A stretch of DNA of 63,047 nt from Marinicella sp. (GCA_028284365.1 JANQRW010000004.1:1-63047); one strand, 5' to 3'. Shown: positions 19,797 to 29,156, counted from the first letter of the stretch. Notes: a model not told the origin generated them from the letters alone. A program made the numbers and translations.

Positions 19797-20606
19797 TTAC
19801 TTTTCTGGAATAATCAACTGTGGATCCAAGCGCAGTGAGGTACCTATGTTTAAACGCCAGTCCAGATGTGGTCCAGTGGCTCTTCCGGTGGCACCGATTT
19901 CACCGATTTTTTGGCCTTGTTCTAAAACCTGGCCTTCAGTCACATCAACTTGGCTGAGGTGCAAATAAGTGCTGTTAAGACCATAACCGTGATCGATGAT
20001 GATGGTACCGCCGGTATAGTAATGATCATCAACAGCCATAGTAACCACACCGCTGGCCGGTGCAACCACAGGAGAACCTGTAACATTAGCAATGTCCATA
20101 CCATAATGTGGACGTTTGGGTTCGCCATTAAGGATGCGGCGGGAACCGTAAACACCACTCACCCTGCCTTGGGCTGGCCAAATAAACTTTTCCAGGAATG
20201 CTTTTTGTTCTGACCACACAGCCCGCGCGGCTTTGACCTGCTTTTGTTCTTTAGCAATCCGAGCCAAGCGTTCAGCAGGGGGGTTAACTTTATTGGCAGG
20301 TAAACCATCGATGCGTTCCGTTGGAAACTCACGGGCTTGCACCGGCACACTGGTTTTGTAGGTGTGGCCTTGGTGTTTGATGCTTACCACTTTATCTTTA
20401 TCATCAAAGCGTCCGAAACCAAAAATAAAATAGCCATCATCAGTTACTGCCATTTTGTTTTGATCAACAAAGACTTCAGCACCAACTGCTGTTTGACCAA
20501 TGATCAAAGCCCCTTGAACCGGTTTACCTTTGAGTTTGAGAAAGTATTCATCGGCTTGGGCATTGAAGACTAAACAGCTGAGTAACGCTAACAGTACATT
20601 TTTCAT
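19797..20606 (-). CDS. Exported M23 (LytM-like) peptidase homologue
   Basis: The 269-aa protein has a signal peptide (M-K-N-V-L-L-A-L-L-S-C-L, cleavage near N-A-Q-A). An N-terminal beta domain (about 20-105) is followed by a basic linker with coiled-coil tendency (about 110-145) and a C-terminal M23 domain (about 155-260). The first zinc motif H-x3-D is present as H-Y-G-M-D, and G-x-H-x-x-G-Y-G-L-N follows. The second, normally H-L-H, reads G-P-H-L-D-W, so the last histidine ligand is replaced by Asp. It may be a divergent enzyme, or a catalytically weak regulator comparable to EnvC. The periplasmic substrate would be peptidoglycan cross-bridges. The gene is monocistronic. Confidence 0.85.
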   Translation of the reverse strand: MKNVLLALLSCLVFNAQADEYFLKLKGKPVQGALIIGQTAVGAEVFVDQNKMAVTDDGYFIFGFGRFDDKDKVVSIKHQGHTYKTSVPVQAREFPTERIDGLPANKVNPPAERLARIAKEQKQVKAARAVWSEQKAFLEKFIWPAQGRVSGVYGSRRILNGEPKRPHYGMDIANVTGSPVVAPASGVVTMAVDDHYYTGGTIIIDHGYGLNSTYLHLSQVDVTEGQVLEQGQKIGEIGATGRATGPHLDWRLNIGTSLRLDPQLIIPEK

Positions 20607-20713
20607 GGCATTGAATTATAATTAAAACTTTATTTTAGCAAAAGCAATGTAAATGCATATTAATTTATCATTGTGTTAATTTTCGGACTTCGTTCGAACC
20701 TGTTTCGCTATGG

Positions 20714-20736
20714 ATTATCCACCCAGTCCGGATAAT
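20714..20736. repeat. Inverted repeat upstream of tsaB
   Basis: ATTATCC and GGATAAT form a perfect 7-bp inverted repeat around a 9-nt centre, 40-62 bp before the tsaB start. The left arm lies within TTATCCACC, one mismatch from a DnaA box. An operator or leader hairpin is possible; nothing decides between these. Confidence 0.35.
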
Positions 20737-20775
20737 GACGTGAGTTTTTATTACTTAACCCTACAAGTGTAATTT

Positions 20776-21426
20776 ATGAAGCTGATAGCCATTGAAACAT
20801 CGACTGAAAACTGTTCGGTTGCTTTATTACATAATGGTCAAGTCAATTCGCGTGATGCCATTGCACCACAAAAACATGCAGAATTGGTTTTGGGTTATAT
20901 GGATGATCTGTTACTTCAACAAGATTTGAAGAAGCACGAAATTGAGGGCATTGTATTTGGCCAAGGCCCAGGTGCTTTTACTGGCGTACGTATCGCCATG
21001 TCAGTTGTCCAGGGTTTGGCTTTGGCCTGGGATGTGCCTGTGGTGGCCATCTCAACGCTGCACAATATGGCATTTCAAGTTTGGCAAAAGCAAACTGAAA
21101 AGAAACAAAACATCTTAATTGCCAATGATGCACGCATGGGAGAAATCTATTGGGCAACTTTTGCATGTGAGCATGGTCAGCTATCGAGAATATCTGATGA
21201 TTCCTTAAACCCACCAGAAGACATCAAAACTACTGGCTTTGACGTGTGTGCCGGCAGTGCCTTTCAACGCATGATAAAGACTGAATCTTGTGATTTAGTG
21301 TTACCTGAAATCTTACCTGATGCATCCACTTTATTGGCAATGGCTGGTCATAACTTTACATCCAAAGCACAACACATCAACCAAATTCGACCAAGCTATG
21401 TTCGAGAAAAAGTGGTTTTTAATTGA
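20776..21426 (+). CDS. tsaB: tRNA t6A biosynthesis protein TsaB
   Basis: The 216-aa protein is the TsaB (YeaZ) subunit of the TsaBDE complex, which makes N6-threonylcarbamoyladenosine at tRNA position 37. The N-terminal ASKHA-fold motif I-A-I-E-T-S-T-E-N-C-S-V-A-L is intact, as are H-A-E-L-V near 32 and G-Q-G-P-G-A-F-T-G-V-R-I near 63-74. Length is typical. It converges on mgtE with a 9-bp gap. The acetyltransferase gene rimI, often linked to tsaB, lies 1.4 kb further on beyond mgtE, so an ancestral tsaB-rimI pair appears to have been split. Confidence 0.93.
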   Translation: MKLIAIETSTENCSVALLHNGQVNSRDAIAPQKHAELVLGYMDDLLLQQDLKKHEIEGIVFGQGPGAFTGVRIAMSVVQGLALAWDVPVVAISTLHNMAFQVWQKQTEKKQNILIANDARMGEIYWATFACEHGQLSRISDDSLNPPEDIKTTGFDVCAGSAFQRMIKTESCDLVLPEILPDASTLLAMAGHNFTSKAQHINQIRPSYVREKVVFN

Positions 21427-21435
21427 TGGGGCCTG

Positions 21436-22797
21436 TTAACTCAGTAAAAGCCAAGTACCAAAAGACAAGAACGATACATAACCCACAATATCGGTCACGG
21501 TTGTGAGAATCACACCACCTGCAATGGCTGGATCTATGCTCATCCGTCGCAACAATACCGGAATCAATACGCCAGCCAAAGCCCCTGCTACCAAATTAAC
21601 CGCTAATGCAATGGCTATCACCAAACTCATGTCCCAATTTTTAAACCACAATGCACACAGCCCCGCCAGCACAGCAGCCCACAAGATACTGTTGATTACG
21701 CCTATCATAAATTCACGATTAAGTAAGTCTTTGATGTTACCACTACCGACTTGACCCGTAGCCATACCACGTATCATCAGTGTCAGTGTCTGTGAACCAG
21801 CAATACCGCCCATTGATGCCACCACAGGCATCAACACGGCTAAGGCTGAAATTTGTTTGATGCTTTCTTCAAAAAAGCCAATCGCGAAAGCAGCCAAAAG
21901 TACGGTTAGCAGGTTAATACCTAACCACACTGCACGACGCTTTGATGAAGTTAAGATCGGTGCAAACATATCACCTTCTTCATTCAAACCAGCCATACGC
22001 ATCACCGAACGTTCTGCTTCATCACGAATCACATCCACGATGTCATCAATCGTAATCCGACCAATCAGGATGTTCTTATCATCCACCACCGGTGCAGAAA
22101 TCCAATCATTGTGCTCAAAATCCTGTGCAACCTCACTGGCTGGAGTTGTGTCCAGAATCGCTGGTGCATCCTCATTCATGATGTCTTTGATGATGGTTTT
22201 AGGATCGCTGACCAACATTGTTTCCAAATGAACCCGACCTTTGTAATGCCCTTTACGACCCACTACGAACAAATCCCCCACCGGTTCAGGTATGGCTTCA
22301 CGAAACTGCATGTAACGCATCACCACCTCAATGCTTACATCCGAACGAACAGTCAGTACATCTGGATTCATCAAACCACCAGCAGAATCCTCATCATAGG
22401 ACAACACCTGATTCAACAAATCCCTGGATGACTTGTCCATTGATAAAATCAATTGATTCGAGGCTTCTTCAGGTAAATCAACAATGATGTCTGCCATGTC
22501 ATCGAGATCCAGGTCTCGCGTGGCTTCCACCAATTGTTCAGTATCCATGCTTTCAATCAGGTTATCCCGTACCTCATCATGCAAGGAAACCAAAACTTCA
22601 CCTTGCATGGCTTCATCCACCACATCCCAAACTGCTTGTCGCTTATCACCCGGCAATGACTCCAGGAATAAGGCCACTTCAGCACCTGGAATGCCATTCA
22701 CAATCCGCCTCACAGCACCCATGCGCTCTTCTTTCAAAGCATCATTCAGAGCACTGATGTCTTTTTCTGTCGCTTCATTAGGTACTGATTCAACCAT
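21436..22797 (-). CDS. mgtE: Magnesium transporter MgtE
   Basis: The 453-aa inner-membrane protein starts at ATG 22797 (M-V-E-S-V-P-N). The open frame upstream to 22875 would overlap the divergent rimI and adds a non-family leader. Architecture follows MgtE: an N-terminal superhelical Mg2+-sensing domain (about 30-130), a pair of CBS domains (about 135-255) including G-R-I-T-I-D-D-I-V-D-V-I, then five transmembrane helices (about 285-450). Pore-lining motifs P-V-V-A-S-M-G-G-I-A-G and the second TM half with A-G-G-V-I-L-T-T-V-T-D-I are present. In this family the cytosolic domains close the channel when Mg2+ is high. Confidence 0.93.
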   Translation of the reverse strand: MVESVPNEATEKDISALNDALKEERMGAVRRIVNGIPGAEVALFLESLPGDKRQAVWDVVDEAMQGEVLVSLHDEVRDNLIESMDTEQLVEATRDLDLDDMADIIVDLPEEASNQLILSMDKSSRDLLNQVLSYDEDSAGGLMNPDVLTVRSDVSIEVVMRYMQFREAIPEPVGDLFVVGRKGHYKGRVHLETMLVSDPKTIIKDIMNEDAPAILDTTPASEVAQDFEHNDWISAPVVDDKNILIGRITIDDIVDVIRDEAERSVMRMAGLNEEGDMFAPILTSSKRRAVWLGINLLTVLLAAFAIGFFEESIKQISALAVLMPVVASMGGIAGSQTLTLMIRGMATGQVGSGNIKDLLNREFMIGVINSILWAAVLAGLCALWFKNWDMSLVIAIALAVNLVAGALAGVLIPVLLRRMSIDPAIAGGVILTTVTDIVGYVSFLSFGTWLLLS

Positions 22798-22863
22798 GGG
22801 TTTCTCTTGGTGTGTTCTCAAGCAAGCGTGTTTATCGCTGCTTCGTGGTTTAATATCTGAAGT

Positions 22864-23403
22864 ATGATAATACAACTGGTATACCGTTGTATACTTGACA
22901 CTTCAAATAAGCATGACAACACATTGAAAAATAATATTATTTACTCAAAAATCAACAATCAGGATTGGGCACAAATCTTGGCCATTGAGAACCAAATTTA
23001 TCCCAAGCCCTGGCCGCTAAAAACCATGCAAGATTGCCAAAAAGCAGGTTATCAATGTATCAAAGGCTGTTTTGAATCAAAAGCCGATAAAATTGTTTGT
23101 TATGCTTTTTTGATGATTGGCTTTGAAGAGTCAAATTTATTAAACATCAGTGTTAACCCTGAATTTCAACGCCTTGGAGTGGCCAGTAAATTATTGCAAC
23201 ACCTGCTCCTCATCAGTCGCATTAATCAGGCCAAAATCATGTGGTTGGAAGTCAGACAGAGTAATACTGCTGCCATAAATCTTTATGAAAAATTCGAATT
23301 CAAGCAAATTGGGTTGCGCAAAAACTACTACCAATACACCAATGAATCTGGTAAGAAAATCAAAGAACATGCGATACTGATGTCACGCAAAGTGGTTATT
23401 TGA
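22864..23403 (+). CDS. rimI: RimI-like GNAT N-acetyltransferase
   Basis: GNAT-fold acetyltransferase; the family member RimI acetylates the N-terminal alanine of ribosomal protein S18. The acetyl-CoA loop appears as V-N-P-E-F-Q-R-L-G-V-A-S-K-L-L (about 97-111), and W-L-E-V-R-Q-S-N-T-A-A-I-N-L-Y-E-K-F is the typical RimI C-terminal motif. The first 20 residues are unlike RimI; an in-frame TTG at 22924 (L-K-N-N-I-I) would give a more typical 159-aa protein, so the start is uncertain. It is divergent from mgtE and ends 10 bp before an intrinsic terminator. Confidence 0.82.
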   Translation: MIIQLVYRCILDTSNKHDNTLKNNIIYSKINNQDWAQILAIENQIYPKPWPLKTMQDCQKAGYQCIKGCFESKADKIVCYAFLMIGFEESNLLNISVNPEFQRLGVASKLLQHLLLISRINQAKIMWLEVRQSNTAAINLYEKFEFKQIGLRKNYYQYTNESGKKIKEHAILMSRKVVI

Positions 23404-23411
23404 AACGCCAT

Positions 23412-23441
23412 AAAAAAGCCCATGCGATGCACGGGCTTTTA
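23412..23441 (+). terminator. Intrinsic terminator after rimI
   Basis: AAAAGCCC (23414-23421) pairs with GGGCTTTT (23433-23440) around an 11-nt loop, with A- and T-runs on either side. It can serve rimI on the plus strand and, in the other direction, the convergent nuclease gene. Confidence 0.75.
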
Positions 23442-23461
23442 ATTAACCTCATTGATTTCAA

Positions 23462-26400
23462 TTATTCAAAACCATTTTTGAAAATCAAATCATTGTCCTC
23501 AAAAATATACAACACAAATCCGTCATGATCGGTTGAACGCAAAGAACTGGCATTATCATTTTCAGAATTAACATTGGCATCTGCTTGTCCACGCACGTAC
23601 TGCATCTCGACGAGATTCATTAAGCCCGCGTCATTCATGATGGCATTATCCAGTACCTGTGCACTGCCTCTGAAAACAAACGAATACTGTTCGTCAGCCA
23701 TCAATGTCTGAACCGCTTGCGTCAATGGTGCATCAACAAATACTGGTTCAGACCATAACAGGTTATCAGTCTCTACTGCTTCACCTGTAATCTGACCAAT
23801 CACATCAACATATCCATCAGTAAATTGGAAGGCATTGTAATCACCTACAACATACAAACTCTTATCAGGATCTTCCATTAAAATGTTTTCAATCATTGAT
23901 GCCACTGAATTGGCCTGGCTCAAACGTTTATTGCGAACGCGATCACCTTCGGCTGAATCATCAATACTGCTGCGTGAACGCATGTGAACATTCAACAGAT
24001 TCAAACTTAAAACCCCTTGTGACAATTGAACATCGGCTTCTAAACGCAAGGGTGGTCGATCGTGCAATAAAGAATTGTCAAATGGATTCAATTCATCTTT
24101 GCCCAACTGAGTCAATGTGATATTAGCCAAAGTACCTGCCTGATACATATAAGCCACATCAATACCACCTCGGTCGTTACCCTCGATCAGCAAAGGAATA
24201 TAGGCCGGGCCACCATAGTTGGTGATGGCAGCAGTTAAATCCAACAACACATCACGATTTTCAACCTCTTGTAAAGCAATGATGATGGGAGATTTCATGT
24301 CATCAACAAAATAACGACTCAGTTTAACCAGCCTATCTGCATACTCTTGAGGGTCAGCAATTTGATCATCATCTTCCTCACCTGGATCATTAATGGCATT
24401 GAACAAACGGAACAAGTTCGCCGAGGCCACAGTGACTTCATCGCCTTGAGGATCACGAACCGCTCCAGGAATGACATTTTCATTGATCATCATCAATTCT
24501 GTGGGTTGCAATTCATAATCACCAAAACCAAAGCTGATCACACCTTTCAAAGCAACTTCAGAGCCAGCAGCCAATTGCTGTGGTGGTAAATTCAAAGCTT
24601 CAACGCTCATCTCAATCAACTCTGGGTTACCATCAAAAACGGGCAGATCAGGCAAACCTGGATATTCAATACCAGGCTCACGCAGAGCCCGCGCTGTACC
24701 CGCATTGACCCAGACATCATCTCTGTCCCGACCAAAGAAACCGACAGAGGCCGCACTGATAAAACCTTGTGGCATTTCAAAGTACATCCCTTCAAAACAT
24801 TCATAACCCAATGCTTGATCCCCGCATGGAAATGCGGTCGGATCAGTTGATGGGAATGTACCATCAAGAATCACTGCGGTAGGCAAGGAATTACCACTGC
24901 TGTCAATATTCAAAACATAAGAACCCGGGTTGGTGAACTCGGTCAAATCAAAGAATTCTGTGACATCGCCCGTGAGGTCAATTTGATCACCCACTGCTAC
25001 AGCTGGTATACCACCTGTGAAGACAAAAATACCGTTCGAAGTACTGGCATCTGCATCATCACGAACATCAGGGGTTTGCATGTAAAAACCATTGGTTCCT
25101 ACAGCAGTCACAATGTTATCATTGGTCGCTACGGTGAAACCTGTAAATGGGGACATCGTCCCAGTACCTTGAATCTCAAAAATTTCAACTTCAGGGATTC
25201 CCGCAAAGAATGAAAAAACAAAATTATCACCAGCAGTGCCATCACCGTTACCATCTAACTCATCTGGAACATCATCTAAATCTGTGATTTCAGTGGCTAC
25301 CAATTCCACCGTACAAGTTATTGCATTAGGTAAATCCACATCTGGGTCTAGTATCAATCGATCTGCTGAACTTGCTTGAACTGAATAACTGACTGAATCA
25401 ACGCCACAAGTCAGTATTGCAGCTGAAGCTGATGCGGTTACATCCTCAGAAAATTGGATATCAATCAAAGTATCCAAAGCAACACCTGAATCACCATCAA
25501 CAGGTGTTGTGCTCACAACCCTGGGAGGGGTGGGCGTGCCCCCGCATGAGGCAAATGCTGTGCCATCTATTTGTGTACCTGGTGAAAACCGTGTACCACC
25601 ACTGCCAGTGGCACCGGTGTGTCCGACAAAGCTGAGACCAGTGATGTCTGGATCCAGGGTGTAGGATTCGTTGGTTGACGAACTAGGATAAGTCATATCG
25701 ATGCGGTCTGTATTACCATCATTAAGGATGATCGAATCGCCACCATTGTTCAAGCCTAGAAAACCTGCTGAAGCAGTTACGGTGGCCGAGCCACCAAATG
25801 ATCCTGTAGGCGTTCCACCACCAAAAACCACAATGGCTTTGCATGTATCGATGATGGTATTGGCAGCAAAAGTATGCCTTACACCAACCGCATCAGATAA
25901 AGTCCAACCTGATATATCGACCGCATCTGGTCCATTGTTATAGATTTCAATGAATTCATCTTGTGAGGTGTCAGAAGTACCATCACCATTGGCATCACCG
26001 TTGGTACTGTCCGGATCAGCCTGATACTCATTAACAATCAAGTCAATCTGTGACTGGGCTTCGGATTCAACAGTGAAACTGAAATTATAATCAGCAGCCA
26101 TGTTGTCAACAGTACCATCTTGGTCTGAAACCTCAGCAGCTACCACCACAACATCACAACTGGCATCAAAAGGTAAAGGGCTATCTGGCACTAAAGTCAG
26201 CTCATCACCTGAAAAGGGTAAACCAGTGAATGACTGCCCAACTGCACCGCAGGTCAAAGTAACTGCTGAAGCAGTGGCATCAATGTTCTCATTGAATGTA
26301 ATGGTGATGTTACTGTTAATTGAGACTGCCAGTGCCGTATCAGCAGGCACAGTACCCGAAACTTCAGGTGGGGTGTCCACTTGAGCAGGACAACCGATAA

Positions 26401-26950
26401 ACTGGCTGCCATCAATCAAAGTACCCGGTGAAAACAACCCACTGCTTCCTGTGGCTGTGCTGTGAGGGTCAAAAGTAGCCCCTGTGATGTCTGGGTCTCG
26501 AGTCAGCGATTGGTTGTCACCTTGGTCATTAACAAAAGCAGCGGTCGCAACATCTACCGGACCATCACTCAGGGTCAAAGAATCTCCATTGTTACCCAAA
26601 CTAATGTTTCCAGTACTTGCTGTCTGAACAACGGCACCACCAAAAAAACCAGTGGGTGTACCGCCACCAAAAACAACGACTGCACATTGGTTCAGTAACA
26701 TGGTGTTGGCAGGGAAAGTGTGTTTAACACCTGCGCCATCAGACAATGTCCAGCCACTGATGTCCACATCTGCTCCCGTGTCATTATATATTTCAACAAA
26801 TTCATCTTGTGATGTATTAACTGTACCATCACCATTGGCATCACCGTTAGTGGCATCAGGGTCATATTGGAATTCGTTGATGATGATGGAGTTACCTGCG
26901 TGGGTGCTAAAACCCAAAATCAAGAACATCAGTGTAGCAATCGTCCTCAT
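23462..26950 (-). CDS. ExeM/NucH-like extracellular nuclease, LTD repeats, GFE tail
   Basis: A 1162-aa exported protein with a signal peptide ending near S-T-H-A-G. Domain order: lamin-tail domain 1 (about 20-165; D-E-F-V-E-I-Y-N), Ig-like Big_5 domain (about 195-290), lamin-tail domain 2 (about 305-445; D-E-F-I-E-I-Y-N), second Big_5 domain (about 475-580), an OB-fold segment (about 590-700) and an endonuclease/exonuclease/phosphatase domain (about 825-1135). The last shows A-L-Q-E-V-E-N-R-D, V-V-G-D-Y-N-A-F and S-T-D-H-D, corresponding to the Glu, Asp-x-Asn and Asp-His catalytic elements. ExeM-type enzymes degrade extracellular DNA. It ends D-L-I-F-K-N-G-F-E, the tail shared with the cupredoxin and DUF1501 protein. 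The two lamin-tail/Big_5 units are clear internal duplicates, including a repeated D-x-T-N-G-D-A-N-G-D-G calcium-loop-like motif. Confidence 0.9.
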   Translation of the reverse strand: MRTIATLMFLILGFSTHAGNSIIINEFQYDPDATNGDANGDGTVNTSQDEFVEIYNDTGADVDISGWTLSDGAGVKHTFPANTMLLNQCAVVVFGGGTPTGFFGGAVVQTASTGNISLGNNGDSLTLSDGPVDVATAAFVNDQGDNQSLTRDPDITGATFDPHSTATGSSGLFSPGTLIDGSQFIGCPAQVDTPPEVSGTVPADTALAVSINSNITITFNENIDATASAVTLTCGAVGQSFTGLPFSGDELTLVPDSPLPFDASCDVVVVAAEVSDQDGTVDNMAADYNFSFTVESEAQSQIDLIVNEYQADPDSTNGDANGDGTSDTSQDEFIEIYNNGPDAVDISGWTLSDAVGVRHTFAANTIIDTCKAIVVFGGGTPTGSFGGSATVTASAGFLGLNNGGDSIILNDGNTDRIDMTYPSSSTNESYTLDPDITGLSFVGHTGATGSGGTRFSPGTQIDGTAFASCGGTPTPPRVVSTTPVDGDSGVALDTLIDIQFSEDVTASASAAILTCGVDSVSYSVQASSADRLILDPDVDLPNAITCTVELVATEITDLDDVPDELDGNGDGTAGDNFVFSFFAGIPEVEIFEIQGTGTMSPFTGFTVATNDNIVTAVGTNGFYMQTPDVRDDADASTSNGIFVFTGGIPAVAVGDQIDLTGDVTEFFDLTEFTNPGSYVLNIDSSGNSLPTAVILDGTFPSTDPTAFPCGDQALGYECFEGMYFEMPQGFISAASVGFFGRDRDDVWVNAGTARALREPGIEYPGLPDLPVFDGNPELIEMSVEALNLPPQQLAAGSEVALKGVISFGFGDYELQPTELMMINENVIPGAVRDPQGDEVTVASANLFRLFNAINDPGEEDDDQIADPQEYADRLVKLSRYFVDDMKSPIIIALQEVENRDVLLDLTAAITNYGGPAYIPLLIEGNDRGGIDVAYMYQAGTLANITLTQLGKDELNPFDNSLLHDRPPLRLEADVQLSQGVLSLNLLNVHMRSRSSIDDSAEGDRVRNKRLSQANSVASMIENILMEDPDKSLYVVGDYNAFQFTDGYVDVIGQITGEAVETDNLLWSEPVFVDAPLTQAVQTLMADEQYSFVFRGSAQVLDNAIMNDAGLMNLVEMQYVRGQADANVNSENDNASSLRSTDHDGFVLYIFEDNDLIFKNGFE

Positions 26951-27070
26951 TATATTCCTCTCTTATAAAATTCGACAAACATTTTAACAGCTCAATTATG
27001 ACAAATGGGTCTCAAATGCCACATTATTCTTTGTTATTAACACAAAACTTAAAAGCAGATTTTTAGACAT

Positions 27071-27100
27071 AAAAAAAGGTCCTGATTATTCAGGACCTTT
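27071..27100 (-). terminator. Intrinsic terminator of pckG
   Basis: AAAGGTCCTG (27075-27084) and CAGGACCTTT (27091-27100) form a perfect 10-bp stem with a 6-nt loop. On the minus strand it is followed by seven T residues, 28 nt after the pckG stop codon. Confidence 0.88.
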
Positions 27101-27128
27101 GCATGATTTTATGAAGTGAATTGTTATC

Positions 27129-28877
27129 TTATGATAATTGGGTTTGAATCAGTTTTAATTCATCAAAAAGCGCTTGGGGTACTCGATCACCATATTCAGT
27201 TAAGAATTCAACAACCGAAGTCGCCTCTTGTTGCCAAGCATCAGCTTCTACTGTCAGCAGTTGATCCAACACGTTCAGGTTCATATCCAAACCACTGGTA
27301 TTTATGTCTTTGATCTCAGGCAACTTACCAATGGCTGTGTCTTTGGCACTCAATTGGCCTTCACAACGCCCAATGATCCATTCCAAGACACGCATGTTCT
27401 CACCAAAGCCAGGCCACATAAATTTACCAGCATCATCTTTGCGGAACCAATTCACTGTAAAAACCTTTGGCAAACGGCTGGCTTTCTCTTTCATACCAAC
27501 CCAATGTCCCCAATAATCACCAAAGTGATAGCCACAAAATGGCTTCATAGCCATGGGGTCACGTCTCACAACACCAACAGCACCTGTGGCAGCGGCGGTT
27601 GTCTCTGAAGCGACAGTAGCACCCATCAACACGCCATGATCCCAGTTTTTAGCTTCTGCAACCAAAGGCACCAAGCTGGCACGACGACCACCAAATATGA
27701 TGGCATCGATGGGAACACCTGCTGCTGACTCAGATTCAGGTGAATAACTTGGGCAACGTTTTGCTGAAACGGTAAACCTTGAGTTAGGGTGTGCCGCTGG
27801 ACCATTAGCTGAATCAAAAGGCTGGCCTTGCCAATCAGTTTTTGGTGTACGATCATCCAAACCTTCCCACCATGGCTGACCATCTTCGGTTTCTGCCACA
27901 TTGGTGAAAATAGTGTCTTGGTACAGCATTTTCAACGCATTGGGATTGGTGTCTTTGGCTGTACCAGGTGCGACTCCAAAAAAGCCAGCTTCAGGGTTAA
28001 TGGCCCACAAACGTCCATCTTCCCCGGGGCGCATCCAACAAATGTCATCACCCACGGTGCTGATTTCCCAACCATCTTTGACATAACCTTCTGGCGGAAT
28101 CAGCATAGCCAGATTGGTTTTGCCACATGCTGATGGAAATGCCGCTGCTACATAATGTTGTTTACCGGCCGGGGTTTTGATGCCCAGAATCAGCATATGC
28201 TCAGCTAACCAGCCCTCCGTTTTCGCCTGGTATGAAGCTATTCTCAAAGCATGACATTTTTTTCCTAATAAGGCATTACCTCCATAACCAGAACCATAGC
28301 TCTTGATACTTAATTCTTCTGGAAAATGCATGATAAAACGTCGATCCGGATCCAGTTCTCCTGTTGAATGTAATCCTTTGACAAACCCGCCTTCACGCTC
28401 GATCCTTGCCAAAGCATCATGACCCATGCGGGTCATTAAACGCATGTTTTGTACCACATAAGCACTGTCGGTAATTTCAACACCACACCTTGAAATCGGT
28501 GAATCAATCGGACCCATGCAATAAGGAATCACATACATGGTCCTGCCTTGCATACAGCCAGCAAATAAGTCGTCTATTTTATGGTGTGCATCTTGTGGAG
28601 CCATCCAATGATTATTCGGGCCAGCGTCAGCTTCTTTTTCTGTACAAATAAATGTCAAATGCTCAACACGTGCCACATCCTGCGGGTCAGATAAATGTAA
28701 AAAGCAATTAGGATGGGTTGCTTCGTTAAGTTTTTTGTACGTGCCATCTTCAAGCAACATTTCGTTGAATTTTTGCGCTTCGGAAGCAGTGCCATCACAC
28801 CAGTGAATTCTGTCAGGTTGGGTCAGTTCAGCAACTTCTTTGACCCACTCGGCCAAGACTTGATTGGTAGTTGTCAT
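27129..28877 (-). CDS. pckG: GTP-dependent phosphoenolpyruvate carboxykinase
   Basis: The 582-aa cytosolic enzyme interconverts oxaloacetate and phosphoenolpyruvate with GTP, the entry step of gluconeogenesis. ATG 28877 (M-T-T-T-N-Q) gives the typical length; the frame extends to 28910 without coding character. The P-loop-like kinase-1a motif F-P-S-A-C-G-K-T-N near 275-283 carries the reactive cysteine of GTP-type enzymes. Also present are G-D-D-I-C-W near 305, F-G-G-R-R near 390 and N-W-F-R near 470. A strong terminator follows. Use of the GTP form rather than the ATP form of most enterics is a useful lineage marker. Confidence 0.95.
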   Translation of the reverse strand: MTTTNQVLAEWVKEVAELTQPDRIHWCDGTASEAQKFNEMLLEDGTYKKLNEATHPNCFLHLSDPQDVARVEHLTFICTEKEADAGPNNHWMAPQDAHHKIDDLFAGCMQGRTMYVIPYCMGPIDSPISRCGVEITDSAYVVQNMRLMTRMGHDALARIEREGGFVKGLHSTGELDPDRRFIMHFPEELSIKSYGSGYGGNALLGKKCHALRIASYQAKTEGWLAEHMLILGIKTPAGKQHYVAAAFPSACGKTNLAMLIPPEGYVKDGWEISTVGDDICWMRPGEDGRLWAINPEAGFFGVAPGTAKDTNPNALKMLYQDTIFTNVAETEDGQPWWEGLDDRTPKTDWQGQPFDSANGPAAHPNSRFTVSAKRCPSYSPESESAAGVPIDAIIFGGRRASLVPLVAEAKNWDHGVLMGATVASETTAAATGAVGVVRRDPMAMKPFCGYHFGDYWGHWVGMKEKASRLPKVFTVNWFRKDDAGKFMWPGFGENMRVLEWIIGRCEGQLSAKDTAIGKLPEIKDINTSGLDMNLNVLDQLLTVEADAWQQEATSVVEFLTEYGDRVPQALFDELKLIQTQLS

Positions 28878-29045
28878 GTGGATACTGTTCAATAGAAAAA
28901 TTGGTGGCAAACCTTAACCTTTCAAACCCAGAAAATCAAGCAAATCACCAAATCTGCAAGTAATATTTTGGATTTTTCTAAACGCTCTTTTGAAAAAGCT
29001 TCCTGACGATGATAATTGTGATAAAAAGGAATACTCTTGAGTCTT

Positions 29046-29075
29046 CATTCAAATGCGTTCCCGACACATTTGAAT
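29046..29075. repeat. Perfect 10-bp inverted repeat between parB and pckG
   Basis: CATTCAAATG (29046-29055) and CATTTGAATG (29065-29075 region, arm 29066/67-29075) face each other around an 11-nt centre in the 279-bp gap between parB and pckG. It has no T-run. The rest of the gap (28878-29156) shows no frame or recognised motif. A terminator-like hairpin downstream of parB or a protein site are both possible. Confidence 0.5.
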
Positions 29076-29156
29076 GCGGCTACAGCGAATATATTTGGTT
29101 ATCTCGGGCCTTACCCTCTCTGATCCGCTTGTACTGATCACCAGCGCCCCAATTAA

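Noticed and set aside
20711..20722. TTATCCACC as part of a replication origin
   Set aside because: It is a single near-match to a DnaA box with no cluster, no AT-rich unwinding element and no dnaA nearby.
28660..28680. CACGTG within pckG as a parS site
   Set aside because: Only the central six bases agree; the flanking half-sites of the parS palindrome do not match, and it lies in coding sequence.
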